A stretch of DNA of 64,000 nt from NCBI RefSeq assembly GCF_030646165.1, contig NZ_JAUTDO010000013.1, positions 1 through 64,000 of the forward strand, in the 5' to 3' direction. The stretch comes from Conexibacter sp. CPCC 206217 (GTDB lineage Bacteria > Actinomycetota > Thermoleophilia > Solirubrobacterales > Solirubrobacteraceae). The position numbers and the translations under genes are program-made. The notes under the pieces were generated by a model, which saw only the letters and a program-made list of their open reading frames with translations, made no database searches and was not told the origin of the DNA. Below, in pieces: positions 32,591 through 41,485 of this stretch (position 1 is its first letter; the number at the start of each line of letters is the position of its first letter).

Positions 32591-32673
32591 GGAAGGTATG
32601 TATCAGACCTGTACCCCGGCGCGGAGAGGCGAACGTCGTATTCCCCGCACTTCGGGGGGATCTGCTGCACGCT

Positions 32674-32722
32674 GGAGCCGCCGCGGCGTCGCTGCAAGGG
32701 CGCTTGCGCGCCGGGCGGCTCC
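32674..32722 (-). terminator. Hairpin after the DUF4349 gene
   Basis: GGAGCCGCC (32674-32682) and GGCGGCTCC (32714-32722) form perfect 9-bp arms, just beyond the stop at 32730. Separates the sigma-factor pair from the crp unit. The rest of the 139-base gap holds the likely crp promoter. Confidence 0.5.
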
Positions 32723-32729
32723 GGATCGC

Positions 32730-33941
32730 TCAGGCGCCGTCCAGCGTCCCTTCGCGCCGCCGCCGCTGCGCCGCGCGCGCCAGCGGCCAGAGGCACAGCG
32801 CGAGCAGCGCCAGCGGCACGAGCGCGGCCGCGGCGATCACGACGACGCCCGCCGTCACCGCCAGCACGCGCCCGGCGTCGTCGAGCGCGCTGCCGGGCGT
32901 GAAGCCGGCGCCGCCCCCGTCGTCGCCGCTCGCACCGCCGCTGTCGTCGGCACGCACGGTCAGCGCGACGCGGCTGTAGTCGACGCGACGGTCGAGCGCC
33001 CGCTGGCTGCGCTGCAGCCCCGCGATCCGCTCTTCGACGCCGTCCAGGCGCGCCTTCAGCCGGTCGGTCTCGTCCTCGCTGCTCGCGTCTCTGAGCGCGC
33101 GCAGCAGCCCCGCGCGCTCGGCCTCGGCGCCGTCGAGCCTGCGCTGCACGGAGACGTACGCCTGGTTCACGTCGAGCGTGTCGTCGGTGCGCGCGAGCAC
33201 ATGCGCGTCGGGCAGTCTCGACAGCTCCGCGAGCGTCGCCTGCAGTCTCGCGGCAGGGATCCGCAGCGCGAAGCGGGCCTCGCCGGCGCCGGCGCTGGTG
33301 GAGACCGACGACTCGTCGACGATCCCCTGCTGGCGCCCGACGACTCCGAGCACGTCCTGCGCGACGTCGTCGACCTTGTCCGCTCGCGCGCCCAGCTCGA
33401 CGGTCGAGGACTGCTCGACCTTGCGCGCGGTCGCGCCGGCATGGGCGTCGACGGGCGGGTCGACGGCGCCGCCCTTCGCCGTGCTCTGCGGTGCTGCGGC
33501 AGCATTGGGCGCGGCTGCGCTGCCGGCGCTGTCCGCTGCGCTCGGCGGGTTCGCCGGCGCGATCTCGGCGGACGACCCGCTCGAAACAGCCATGTCGCGG
33601 TCCGATCCCGCTCCGCCAGGGTTCACGGCGATCACGACGGCGACCACCGCCACGGCTGCGAACGCTGCAAAAGCTGGAATGAGAGGACGGCGTCGGACGG
33701 TCTTCGCCGTCGTGCGGGGTCGGCGCTCCGCAAATCTCGTCTCCACCCGTGAGTCCATCGCCGCTCTGAACGCGCGCGAGACGGGCGGGCGCTCGGCGAC
33801 CAGCAGCGTCGCGAGCTGGGCCAGCTCGGCGTCCTCGGGGGCGATCGGGGCATGCTCGCCCGCGCCGCCGCCCGCCAGCGCGGCGTCGATCGCGGCCAGC
33901 TCGCGCGCGACGACGGGGTCCAGCGACTCACGACGGCGCAT
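32730..33941 (-). CDS. DUF4349 membrane protein, probable anti-sigma factor
   Basis: A 403-residue membrane protein that overlaps the sigma-factor gene by 14 bases. The cytoplasmic N-terminus (1-85) has an anti-sigma-like layout (LDPVVARELAAIDAALAG, DAELAQLATLLVAERPPVSRAFRAAMDSRV), then a membrane helix at ~88-108 (AFAAFAAVAVVAVVIAV). The outer part (~110-345) is the DUF4349 domain: VGRQQGIVDESSVS, ARFALRIPAARLQATLAELSRLPDAHVLAR, a coiled coil (EDETDRLKARLDGVEERIAGLQRSQRALDR) and YSRVALTVRAD. A last helix (~365-390) and a basic tail close it. DUF4349 is usually annotated without function; gene overlap and head domain argue for control of the adjacent sigma factor. Confidence 0.75.
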   Translation of the reverse strand: MRRRESLDPVVARELAAIDAALAGGGAGEHAPIAPEDAELAQLATLLVAERPPVSRAFRAAMDSRVETRFAERRPRTTAKTVRRRPLIPAFAAFAAVAVVAVVIAVNPGGAGSDRDMAVSSGSSAEIAPANPPSAADSAGSAAAPNAAAAPQSTAKGGAVDPPVDAHAGATARKVEQSSTVELGARADKVDDVAQDVLGVVGRQQGIVDESSVSTSAGAGEARFALRIPAARLQATLAELSRLPDAHVLARTDDTLDVNQAYVSVQRRLDGAEAERAGLLRALRDASSEDETDRLKARLDGVEERIAGLQRSQRALDRRVDYSRVALTVRADDSGGASGDDGGGAGFTPGSALDDAGRVLAVTAGVVVIAAAALVPLALLALCLWPLARAAQRRRREGTLDGA

Positions 33942-34461
33942 GGCAGGCCTTCCTCAGCTTGGTCATGGTGCGATGCAGCAGCGTGCCGGCGTTCGACTCG
34001 CTGACGCCGATCAGCTTTGCGATCTCGGCGTTGGAGAGGCCAGCGTGGAACTTCAGCGCGACGAGCTCGCGCTCGCGCGCGTCGAGCGTCGCGAGCGCGG
34101 CGCGCACGGTCGTGCGAGCGAGCGCGGCGTCGGCGCCGTCCTCGACGCCGAGCGCGTCGGCGTCGACCGGATCGGCCGCCAGCGTCGCGTGGCGCTTGCG
34201 CCTGCGCAGTTCGTCGAGCGCGGCGTTGCGCGCGATCCCGAACAGCCAGGCGCGCTCGTCACCGCGCTTGCGGTCGAACGAGCGGCGACGGCGATACGCG
34301 CGCTCGAACGCGAGCGCCGTCACGTCTTCCGCGGCGGCCGCGTCGCGCAGCAGCGTCGCGACGTACGCGTACACGTCGTCGCGACTTGCGCGGTAGAGCG
34401 CCTCGAAGCGCTCCCAGCTGGTGTCCACGGCCGTCGGCGTGGCGGTCAGTGTGGCGTTCAC
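33928..34461 (-). CDS. ECF-type RNA polymerase sigma factor
   Basis: A 177-residue sigma-70-family factor with only regions 2 and 4. Region 2 (~16-85) includes FEALYRASRDDVYAYVATLLRD, the DVTALAFERAYRRRRSF segment and RAWLFGIARNAALDELRRRKR. Region 4 (~110-170) includes LATLDARERELVALKFHAGLSNAEIAKLIGVSESNAGTLLHRTMTKLRK, split by a helix-turn-helix that reads the -35. GTG start at 34461. The next gene overlaps by 14 bases and encodes a membrane protein with a DUF4349 outer domain, a probable anti-sigma. Target genes are not predictable here. Confidence 0.88.
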   Translation of the reverse strand: MNATLTATPTAVDTSWERFEALYRASRDDVYAYVATLLRDAAAAEDVTALAFERAYRRRRSFDRKRGDERAWLFGIARNAALDELRRRKRHATLAADPVDADALGVEDGADAALARTTVRAALATLDARERELVALKFHAGLSNAEIAKLIGVSESNAGTLLHRTMTKLRKACHAPS

Positions 34462-34491
34462 ACCGGCACTACGCGCCGGCGCGGCGATCCA

Positions 34492-35217
34492 TCACAGACT
34501 TTGTGCAGGAAACAGGCGCGGGTCGTTCGTGATGATGCCGCTGACGTCAAGCCCGATCAGCGTGCGGATGCGCGTGGCGTCGTCGACGGTCCAGACGTAC
34601 AGCTCGCCGCCGGCGGCCTTGACGGTCTGCACCAGGTGCGGCGTGACGAGCCGCCAGTGGACCATCAGCGCGTCGCAGTGTCCGGCGTTGAGCGCCCTCG
34701 CCGCGCGTGTCGGCAGCGCCCGTCGCATCACCTGCAGCACGCCGTACGCCGGCAGCTTGAAGACGATCGACGCGGTGTAGTCGCGGCTCGCGCGCGGGAC
34801 CGACCAGCCGAGCCTCAGCCGCGGCTCGTACGCGCGGATGCAGGCGAGGCTCTCCGGATACGTCGTCGAGATCAGCGTCCGCTCGACGAGCCCGTGCGCG
34901 CGCAGCGCGTCGACGACGCGCAGCTCGTAGCCGGGGATCTTCAGGTCGACGTCCAGCTCGATCCCGTCGTACTGCGGACCCGCCAGGTGCGCGAGCCCGT
35001 CGCCGAGGCCGAGCACGGCGTCGCCGACCTCGCTGTAGTCGTGCGCCAGCAGCAGCCGCCCGCGGGCGACGTCCGGCCGGCCGTCGCTGCCGCGGTCGGG
35101 CAGCACGTCGAACTCGATCATGTCGACGCCCGCGGCGAGCGCGGCGTCGAAGCTGGCGAGCGTGTTGCCGGGCGCGATCAGGTCCGCGCCCTTGTGGCCG
35201 ATCCGCTTGACGCTCAT
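34492..35217 (-). CDS. Glycerophosphodiester phosphodiesterase
   Basis: Hydrolyses glycerophosphodiesters to glycerol 3-phosphate and an alcohol; TIM-barrel fold, 241 residues. Signature residues are RIGHKGADLIAPGNTLASF (first His and the E-equivalent position replaced by G-N-T context), then MIEFDVLPDRG with the metal-binding E and D, LLLAHDYS with the second His, GIELDVDLK and the late VWTVDDATRI and GIITNDPRLF segments. In the first motif the common PENT reads PGNT, so one metal ligand is changed; activity may differ. No signal peptide. Its ATG overlaps the stop of the Nei gene by four bases (ATGA), giving translational coupling. Confidence 0.8.
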   Translation of the reverse strand: MSVKRIGHKGADLIAPGNTLASFDAALAAGVDMIEFDVLPDRGSDGRPDVARGRLLLAHDYSEVGDAVLGLGDGLAHLAGPQYDGIELDVDLKIPGYELRVVDALRAHGLVERTLISTTYPESLACIRAYEPRLRLGWSVPRASRDYTASIVFKLPAYGVLQVMRRALPTRAARALNAGHCDALMVHWRLVTPHLVQTVKAAGGELYVWTVDDATRIRTLIGLDVSGIITNDPRLFPAQSL

Positions 35218-35993
35218 CGTTGACAATCTGGGCACCAGTAGGTCGTGCGGTTGTCGTCGCCCTGCCCGCGCGACCGGATACGCCCGCCACAGCGCGGGCA
35301 CGGCATGCCGCTGCGTTTGTAGACGTGGCGGTCGTTGCTCTCTCTGCGCCAGCTGTCGGCGGCCGCGAGCATCCGCGGCCGCGCGTTCTCGACGATCGCG
35401 ACGGCCTCCTCGTCGCTGACGTCGCGCACGCTGCGCCACGGGTCGATCATGGCGCCCCAGCAGCCCTCGGCCTTCCAGATGTTGCCGATCCCGGCGACGA
35501 TCCGCTGATCCAACAGCGCGTCGCCGATCGCGCGCGTCGGATCGTCGGCGCGCAGCCGCCGCAGGAACCGCTGCGGGTCCCAGTCGTCGGCGAGCAGGTC
35601 GGGGCCGAGCGCCTGCAGCCGCAGGTCGAAGCGCGTGCGCGACTCCGTCATCAGCTCCAGCAGCGGGCCGTCGAACTCGACCACCTCGCTGCCGCGGGCG
35701 CGCAGCACCAGCCACGCGCGACGCGGCGCGCGGCGCCAGCGTGCGCCGCACGGATAGACGCCCCACGCGCCCGTCATGCGCAGGTGCGAGTGCAGCGTCA
35801 GGTCGCCCTCGAAGCGCAGGAAGAGGTGCTTGCCGTACGGGTCGACGCTCTTCACCGCGCGGCCGCTGAGACGCTCCGGCCAGCGGTCGGCGGCGTGGCG
35901 ACGCTGCGGCGTGCGGATCTCCTCCGGGACCGCGCCCACGAGCACGGGACGGATGCGCCGGGCCGCTCGCAGGATCGTGTCGCCTTCGGGCAT
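35214..35993 (-). CDS. nei: Fpg/Nei-family DNA glycosylase-AP lyase (endonuclease VIII type)
   Basis: Removes oxidised bases and nicks the DNA backbone. The mature N-terminus P-E-G-D-T (catalytic P2 and E3) is that of Nei rather than Fpg (PELPE). Other marks are VDPYGKHLFLRF with the conserved lysine, LTLHSHLRMTGAWGVY, and the helix-two-turn-helix DQRIVAGIGNIWKAE. A C-terminal zinc finger with four cysteines (CPRCGG...YWCPDCQ) is intact. 259 residues, normal length. ATG 35993. Followed by the phosphodiesterase with a four-base overlap, and 57 bases from the lhr stop on the same strand, in a neighbourhood rich in repair genes. Confidence 0.92.
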   Translation of the reverse strand: MPEGDTILRAARRIRPVLVGAVPEEIRTPQRRHAADRWPERLSGRAVKSVDPYGKHLFLRFEGDLTLHSHLRMTGAWGVYPCGARWRRAPRRAWLVLRARGSEVVEFDGPLLELMTESRTRFDLRLQALGPDLLADDWDPQRFLRRLRADDPTRAIGDALLDQRIVAGIGNIWKAEGCWGAMIDPWRSVRDVSDEEAVAIVENARPRMLAAADSWRRESNDRHVYKRSGMPCPRCGGRIRSRGQGDDNRTTYWCPDCQR

Positions 35994-36050
35994 CCCATGA
36001 AGGGTACGGAGCCCGCCGCGTCAGGGGTGAACGATCTGCGAACGAGCCGG

Positions 36051-39000
36051 TCAGGCCGTGAGCGTGAGACGGCGGGGGCCGGCGCTGAAGCCGACCTCGG
36101 CGAGCATCGCCTCCCAGCGGGTGCCCATCACCGACTCGCCGTTGACCTTCTCCAGCGCGATCCTTCTGATGCGGCCCGCGCGCGTGTGGTCGGCGAGCGC
36201 CATCAGTGCGCTCATCACGCGGCCGTCGTCGTCGGCGACGAGCACCTGCAGCGCCTTGCCGCCGCGCTCCAGGTAGAGGACCGGCGCTGCGCCGGCGATC
36301 ACGACGGTCGCGCCGGGGGCGCGTGCCGGCCGGCGCGTCTCGCCCTCGCGCTTGGGCCACGCAAGCGCCGCGCCGAACGGCTGCGCCGGGTCGGTCGCGG
36401 CCAGCACGACCGGCGGCGACTCCTCCGGCGCTCTCTGCGCCCGCAGTCGCTCGACCGCGCCGGGCAGCGCGAACTGCGCGCCGCCGAGCCCCTCGACGAA
36501 GTAGCCGCGCCGCGCGATCCCGAGCGTCTCCAGTTGCGACAGCTCCGTGTACAGCCCGGAGAAACCGCCGGGGATCCCCTCCGCCAGCACCTGCTCGCGC
36601 GTCAGCAGCCCGTAGCGCTCCAGCAGCAGCTCCGCGAGCGCGCGGCGACGGGCGCTGGGGTCGTGGGCGGGACGAGTCGCGCGCGGTGCGGCGTTCGCCT
36701 CGCCGCTGGTCGGCACGACCTCCTCGCCGAACAGCGGCGCTGTCAGCGACCAGCGCCCCTGCACCTCCGCGCGGGCGCCGCCGCGTCGCGACGAGAAGCG
36801 GCCGGCGCCGCGGCGGGTCGCGGCGCGTCTGACGGCGCGCGCGAGCGTCAGCCGCGGTGCTCGCAGGGGGGCGAAGGCGTCGTTGGTGACCTCGCCCGCC
36901 CAGGCGAGATCCCACAGCGCTTCCTGCAGCGCCTCGGGAGCGAGCGCGACGTCGACGAGCAGGTCGGTGAAGAAGCACGAACCCTGCGTCAGCCGCGCGC
37001 GCACGGCGTCGTGGTCGAGCGTGTCGAGCGTGGGCGCTCTCGCGGTGGCCGCCGGCGGGCCGATCAGGGCGGCGTCGTCGCGGAAGTAGAGCGCGACCTT
37101 GCCGTTCGTGCGCCCGAGCGCGCCGGCGCCGACCCAGACCAGCTCGCCGCTGGCGCAGAGCTGGTCCATCCACGTCGCCGAATACGCGCCGACGCGTCGC
37201 GGCAGCACCTCGGTCTCCCACGTCGACGGCGTCAGCGCGAGCCCCTGCAGCGGCACCAGCTGCTCGCGCAGGCGGTCGATCCCCGCGCCTCCGGGTGGAT
37301 GCTTGTCGACCCCCTGCCAAGCCGGCAGGAAGGTCGCGAACGCGCGCTGGTCGGCCGGCTCGATCTCTCTGCGCAGGACCGCCAGCGACGCGCGCCGCAG
37401 TCGCCGCAGCACGTCGGTGTCGCACCACTCGCGCGTGCCGGAAGTCCCGCCGGGGCGCAGCTCGCCCTGCACCAGCTCGCCGTCGCGCTCCAGCGCTCTC
37501 AGCGCCGGGCCCGGATCGAGCCCGAAGCGCAGCCGCGGCTCCTCGGTCGTGAACGGCCCGTGCGTCTGCGCGTAGCGGCGCAGCAGCCGCACGAGCGCGT
37601 CGGGCACGTCGGCGAGGAACGCCTCCGGCAGCCCGCCCGGCGGCACGACGCCGAGCGCGTCGCGGTACAGCCCGGCGTCGGCGGCGTCGATCCAGCGCTG
37701 CTCCCCGCCGATCCGGACGCGCACGGCGCGTCGCTCGTGCGCGAGTCGGTCGAGCCAGGTGTCGGCATCGAGGTCGGGGACGACTCGCAGCGCCGCCTCC
37801 GCTGCCGTCAGGTCGCCGACGCGCCGCAGCACGTCGTGCAGCTCGTCCTTCGTCGTCGCGCGCGTGCGCTCGGAGCGGTGCTGGAGGTCGTCCTCGACCT
37901 GGTCGAGCGCGTCGGCGTCGATCAGGTCGCGCAGCTCCTCCTGGCCCAGCAGCTCGCGCAGCAGGTCGCGATCGAGCGACAGCGCGGCCGCGCGCCGTTC
38001 GGCGTTCGGCGTGTCGCCCTCGTACATGTACGTCGCGACGTAGTCGAACAGCAGCGAGGAGGCGAACGGCGAGGCCATCTGCGTCTCGACCTCGACGAGC
38101 GACAGCTCGCGCCGCTGCAGCTGCGTCAGCAGCTCGCGCAGGCCGGGCAGGTCGAGCACGTCGCGCAGGCACTCGCGGTAGGTCTCGAGGATGATCGGGA
38201 ACTCGCCGTAGCGCTTGGCGACCTCCAGCAGGTTCTGCGACTTCAGCCGCTGCTGCCACAGCGGGGTGCGCTTGCCCGGATACGCGCGCGGGATCAGCAG
38301 CGCGCGGCCCGCGTTCTCGCGGAAGCGCGCGCCGAACAGCGCGCTCGCCGACAGCTCGCCGACGACCGCGTCCTCCAGCTCGTCCGGCTCGATCAGCGCG
38401 AACTCCGCCCCCGGCGGCTCGTCGGCGTCGGGCAGGTGGACGATGATCCCGTCGTCGGACCAGATCGCGTCGGCTTCGAGGCCCAGCTCGTCGCGGATCT
38501 TCGCGCTCAGTGCCAGCCCCCAGGCGGCGTGGATGCGGCCGCCGTAGGGCGACAGGATGCACAGCCGCCAGTCGCCGATCTCGTCGCGGAAGCGCTCGAC
38601 GACGATCGTGCGGTCGCTCGGGATCACGCGCGTCGCGTCCTGCTGTTCGCGCAGGAAGTCGAGCAGGTTGCGCGCCGCTCTCGGATCGAGGTCGTATCTG
38701 TCGGCGAGCACGTCGGCCGACTGGTCGACGGCCCAGCGGCTGAACGCGCCGATCGCCGCGCCCAGCTCCTTCGGCCGCCCGACGCTGTCGCCGCGCCAGA
38801 ACGGGACCGCGCCCGGCGCGCCCGGAGCCGGCGTCACGATCACGCGATCGCGCCCGATCTCCTCGATCCGCCAGCTCGACGCGCCGAGCAGGAAGACCTG
38901 GCCGGGGCGCGCCTCGTAGACCATCTCCTCGTCCAGCTCGCCGACGCGGCGGCCGTCCGGCAGCGTGACCATGAAGAGGCCGCGGTCGGGGATCGTGCCC

Positions 39001-40616
39001 GCGTTGGTGACCGCGAGCTGGCGGGCGCCTCTGCGCGGGCGGATGACGCCCGCGATGCGGTCCCAGACGATCCGCGGGCGCAGCTCGGCGAACTCGCTCG
39101 ACGGGTAGCGGCCGTCGAGCATGTCGAGCACGTTCTCCAGTTGCGCGCGCGACAGCTCGGCGTAGGTGTACGTGCGCGTGACGCGCAGGAACAGCTCGTC
39201 GACGCTGAGGTCGTCCTCCGACGCCGCCATCGCGACGATCTGCTGCGCCAGCACGTCGAGCGGGTTGCGCGGCACGACCGTCGGCTCGATCGCCCCCTCG
39301 CGCATCCGCTGCGCGACGACCGCGCACTCCAGCAGGTCGGCGCGGAACTTCGGGAATATGCGGCCCTTGGAGGTGTCGCCGACGTTGTGGCCCGCGCGTC
39401 CGATCCGCTGCAGCCCGGCGGCGACCGACTTCGGCGACTCGACCTGCAGCACGAGGTCGACGGCGCCCATGTCGATCCCCAGCTCCAGCGACGAGGTCGC
39501 GACGATGCAGGGGATCTCGCCTGCCTTCAGCTGCTCCTCGACGACCATCCGCTCCTCGCGCGCGAGCGAGCCGTGGTGGGCGCGCGCGATCTCGACGGTC
39601 GTGGCGCCCGTGCGCCCGTCGGGCACCCAGCGCACGTCCGGGTTCTCCGCCGCCGCGGCTGCGTCGTCGCCGTCCGCGGGCGGCTCGTTCGCCAGTTCGT
39701 TCAGCCGCAGCGCGAGCCGTTCGGCGGAGCGTCGGTTGTTGACGAAGACGATCGTCGAGCGATGCTCGCGCACCAGTCTCAGCAGCTCCGGGTAGATCGC
39801 CGGCCAGATCGAGCGGCGCGTCGCCTCGCCGCCCGGGACGGGATCGAGCGGATCGACGTCCGTGCCCTGCTCGGGTTCCACCATCGAGTCGACCGGCACG
39901 TGGATCTCGAGGTCGAGCGGCTTGCGCACGCCGGTGTCGACGATGCGGCATCTGCGCCGCGGGCCGACCATGAAGCGGCCGACCTCCTCGAGCGGGTTCT
40001 GCGTTGCCGACAGCCCGATCCGCTGCACGCCCGCGCGGCCTTCGCGCTCGCCGACGAGCGCGTCGAGTCGCTCCAGCGTCAGCGCCATGTGCGCGCCGCG
40101 CTTGGTGCCGGCGACGGCGTGGATCTCGTCGAGGATCAGCCACTCGGCGCCGGTCAGGACCTCGCGCGCTCTGCTCGTCAGCATCAGGTAGAGCGACTCA
40201 GGCGTCGTGATCAGCACGTCCGGCGGCGTGCGCAGCATCTGCGCGCGCTCTCTCTGCGGCGTGTCGCCGGTGCGGATCGCGACCGAGATCCCGCCCTCCG
40301 GCGCGATCCCCTTCAGCGGCGCGCGCAGGTTGCGCTCGATGTCGTAGGAGAGCGCCTTCAGCGGCGACACGTAGATCAGCCGCGTCCGTCTCTCGCCCTC
40401 CGGCAGCGGCGTCGCCGCGAGCCGGTCGAGCGCCCACAGGAACGCCGCGAGCGTCTTGCCGGACCCGGTCGGCGCCGATATCAGCACGTGCTCGCCGGTC
40501 GCGATCGCCGGCCACGCCTGCGCCTGCGCCTCGGTCGGCGTCGCGAACGCGCGCGTGAACCAGTCACGCACGGTCGGGGTGAAGGAGCTGAGGGGGGAGG
40601 CGGCGGATCGCGACAT
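36051..40616 (-). CDS. lhr: Lhr-type ATP-dependent DNA/RNA helicase (long form)
   Basis: A 1521-residue superfamily 2 helicase that moves 3' to 5' on single-stranded DNA and unwinds RNA:DNA hybrids. Motif I is APTGSGKT (48-55), motif Ia YVSPLKALSYD, motif II DEIH (163-166), motif III SATQNP, motif IV IVFVNNRRSAERLALRL, motif V VATSSLELGIDMG and motif VI QRIGRAGHNVGD. A winged helix and the Lhr core with the characteristic DEEMVYEARPGQVFLLG segment follow, then the long C-terminal part typical of actinobacterial and gamma-proteobacterial Lhr, expected to form a tetramer. The upstream region holds a LexA-type box and a PafBC-type promoter; known mycobacterial Lhr is induced by DNA damage, which fits. 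Transcript probably has a very short leader. Confidence 0.93.
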   Translation of the reverse strand: MSRSAASPLSSFTPTVRDWFTRAFATPTEAQAQAWPAIATGEHVLISAPTGSGKTLAAFLWALDRLAATPLPEGERRTRLIYVSPLKALSYDIERNLRAPLKGIAPEGGISVAIRTGDTPQRERAQMLRTPPDVLITTPESLYLMLTSRAREVLTGAEWLILDEIHAVAGTKRGAHMALTLERLDALVGEREGRAGVQRIGLSATQNPLEEVGRFMVGPRRRCRIVDTGVRKPLDLEIHVPVDSMVEPEQGTDVDPLDPVPGGEATRRSIWPAIYPELLRLVREHRSTIVFVNNRRSAERLALRLNELANEPPADGDDAAAAAENPDVRWVPDGRTGATTVEIARAHHGSLAREERMVVEEQLKAGEIPCIVATSSLELGIDMGAVDLVLQVESPKSVAAGLQRIGRAGHNVGDTSKGRIFPKFRADLLECAVVAQRMREGAIEPTVVPRNPLDVLAQQIVAMAASEDDLSVDELFLRVTRTYTYAELSRAQLENVLDMLDGRYPSSEFAELRPRIVWDRIAGVIRPRRGARQLAVTNAGTIPDRGLFMVTLPDGRRVGELDEEMVYEARPGQVFLLGASSWRIEEIGRDRVIVTPAPGAPGAVPFWRGDSVGRPKELGAAIGAFSRWAVDQSADVLADRYDLDPRAARNLLDFLREQQDATRVIPSDRTIVVERFRDEIGDWRLCILSPYGGRIHAAWGLALSAKIRDELGLEADAIWSDDGIIVHLPDADEPPGAEFALIEPDELEDAVVGELSASALFGARFRENAGRALLIPRAYPGKRTPLWQQRLKSQNLLEVAKRYGEFPIILETYRECLRDVLDLPGLRELLTQLQRRELSLVEVETQMASPFASSLLFDYVATYMYEGDTPNAERRAAALSLDRDLLRELLGQEELRDLIDADALDQVEDDLQHRSERTRATTKDELHDVLRRVGDLTAAEAALRVVPDLDADTWLDRLAHERRAVRVRIGGEQRWIDAADAGLYRDALGVVPPGGLPEAFLADVPDALVRLLRRYAQTHGPFTTEEPRLRFGLDPGPALRALERDGELVQGELRPGGTSGTREWCDTDVLRRLRRASLAVLRREIEPADQRAFATFLPAWQGVDKHPPGGAGIDRLREQLVPLQGLALTPSTWETEVLPRRVGAYSATWMDQLCASGELVWVGAGALGRTNGKVALYFRDDAALIGPPAATARAPTLDTLDHDAVRARLTQGSCFFTDLLVDVALAPEALQEALWDLAWAGEVTNDAFAPLRAPRLTLARAVRRAATRRGAGRFSSRRGGARAEVQGRWSLTAPLFGEEVVPTSGEANAAPRATRPAHDPSARRRALAELLLERYGLLTREQVLAEGIPGGFSGLYTELSQLETLGIARRGYFVEGLGGAQFALPGAVERLRAQRAPEESPPVVLAATDPAQPFGAALAWPKREGETRRPARAPGATVVIAGAAPVLYLERGGKALQVLVADDDGRVMSALMALADHTRAGRIRRIALEKVNGESVMGTRWEAMLAEVGFSAGPRRLTLTA

Positions 40617-40628
40617 GGGTGGAGTACG

Positions 40629-40648
40629 AGCCTAGCGTCTGCACCGAC
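40629..40648 (-). promoter_or_regulatory. Candidate PafBC-dependent (RecA-NDp type) promoter of lhr
   Basis: On the minus strand GTCGGTG (40642-40648), seven bases, then the -10 TAGGCT (40629-40634). The mycobacterial RecA-independent damage promoter is, as I recall, TTGTCRGTG-N8-TANNNT, so the match is good with a one-base shorter spacer. TAGGCT ends 12 bases before the ATG. Confidence 0.5.
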
Positions 40649-40654
40649 CGGAGG

Positions 40655-40668
40655 CGAACGCATGTTCG
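40655..40668. promoter_or_regulatory. LexA (SOS) box upstream of lhr
   Basis: CGAAC-GCAT-GTTCG, exactly the actinobacterial GAAC-N4-GTTC pattern with matching flanks, 38 bases upstream of the lhr start and six bases upstream of the PafBC-type motif. lexA itself is not in the window. Confidence 0.65.
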
Positions 40669-40710
40669 GCGATCGGGTCGATCGAATCGCTCTGCAGATA
40701 GCGGGCCTGA

Positions 40711-41412
40711 CTACGGCGCGCCCAGGCCCGCCAGTTCGCGCGCCCGCAGCAGGACCGTGTCAGTCATCTCGACGGTCAGGCGGCCGGTGAAGGTGTTCTG
40801 CTGGCTCGGGTGGTAGCAGCCGATCAGCGCCCAGCGTTCGCCGATCAGCTCGGCGCCGTGGCCGAATCTCGGCTTCGGGCGCGGGGTCGGCTCGCCGAGC
40901 GCGGCGCGCAGGCGCAGCGCGGCCTCCCAGGCGAAGCCGCCGAGGCAGAGGATCGTGTCGACGTTGCGCAGCAGCCTCAGCTCGCGCGTCAGATACGGGA
41001 AGCAGGTGTCGCGCTCTGACGGCAGCGGCTTGTTGGCCGGCGGCGCGCAGCGCACCGCCGCGGTCACATAGGCGCCCCGCAGCTCGAGGCCGTCGTCCCG
41101 AGAGACGGAGGTCGGCTGGTTCGCCAGCCCGCAGCGGTGCATCGCGGCGAACAGCCAGTCGCCGGAGCGGTCGCCGGTGAAGATCCGGCCCGTGCGGTTG
41201 GCGCCGTGGGCGGCCGGCGCGAGGCCCAGCACCAGCAGCCGCGCGTCCGGATCGCCGAAGCCGGGCGCGGGCCGGCCCCAGTACTCCTGGTCGGCGAACG
41301 CCGCGCGCTTGACCGTCGCGACCTCCTCCCGCCACGACACCAGCCGTGGACATCTGCGGCAGTCGACGACCTCAGCGGTCAGCGCGCGCAGGCCGGCGAC
41401 GTCGCCGCTCAT
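40711..41412 (-). CDS. Uracil-DNA glycosylase, family 5 (UDGb)
   Basis: Removes uracil, hypoxanthine or xanthine from DNA, the first step of base-excision repair. Family 5 marks: an iron-sulfur binding pair VVDCRRCPRLVSW (C18, C21), the active-site loop GLAPAAHGANRTGRIFTGD in which the usual catalytic Asp or Asn is absent, AAVRCAPPANKPLPSE, two further cysteines for the cluster (RDTCFPYL and ILCLGG) and the leucine-loop motif CYHPSQQNTFTGRLT. The ATG at 41412 is used because MSGDVAGLRALTAEVVDC is the usual family start; the frame is open to 41463. It is 94 bases upstream of the lhr start on the same strand. Confidence 0.9.
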   Translation of the reverse strand: MSGDVAGLRALTAEVVDCRRCPRLVSWREEVATVKRAAFADQEYWGRPAPGFGDPDARLLVLGLAPAAHGANRTGRIFTGDRSGDWLFAAMHRCGLANQPTSVSRDDGLELRGAYVTAAVRCAPPANKPLPSERDTCFPYLTRELRLLRNVDTILCLGGFAWEAALRLRAALGEPTPRPKPRFGHGAELIGERWALIGCYHPSQQNTFTGRLTVEMTDTVLLRARELAGLGAP

Positions 41413-41485
41413 CGGATGCGATGCCGTTGTCGCACGCAGCGGCAGAGCGCCGTCGTCCGGCACACGCCGCTCGTCACTCCGGCAG

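Noticed and set aside
35220..40790. An 1856-codon open frame on the plus strand opposite lhr and neighbours
   Set aside because: It is antisense to clear Lhr, Nei and phosphodiesterase genes, has low-complexity Arg/Ala/Asp composition and crosses their boundaries; a by-product of high GC.
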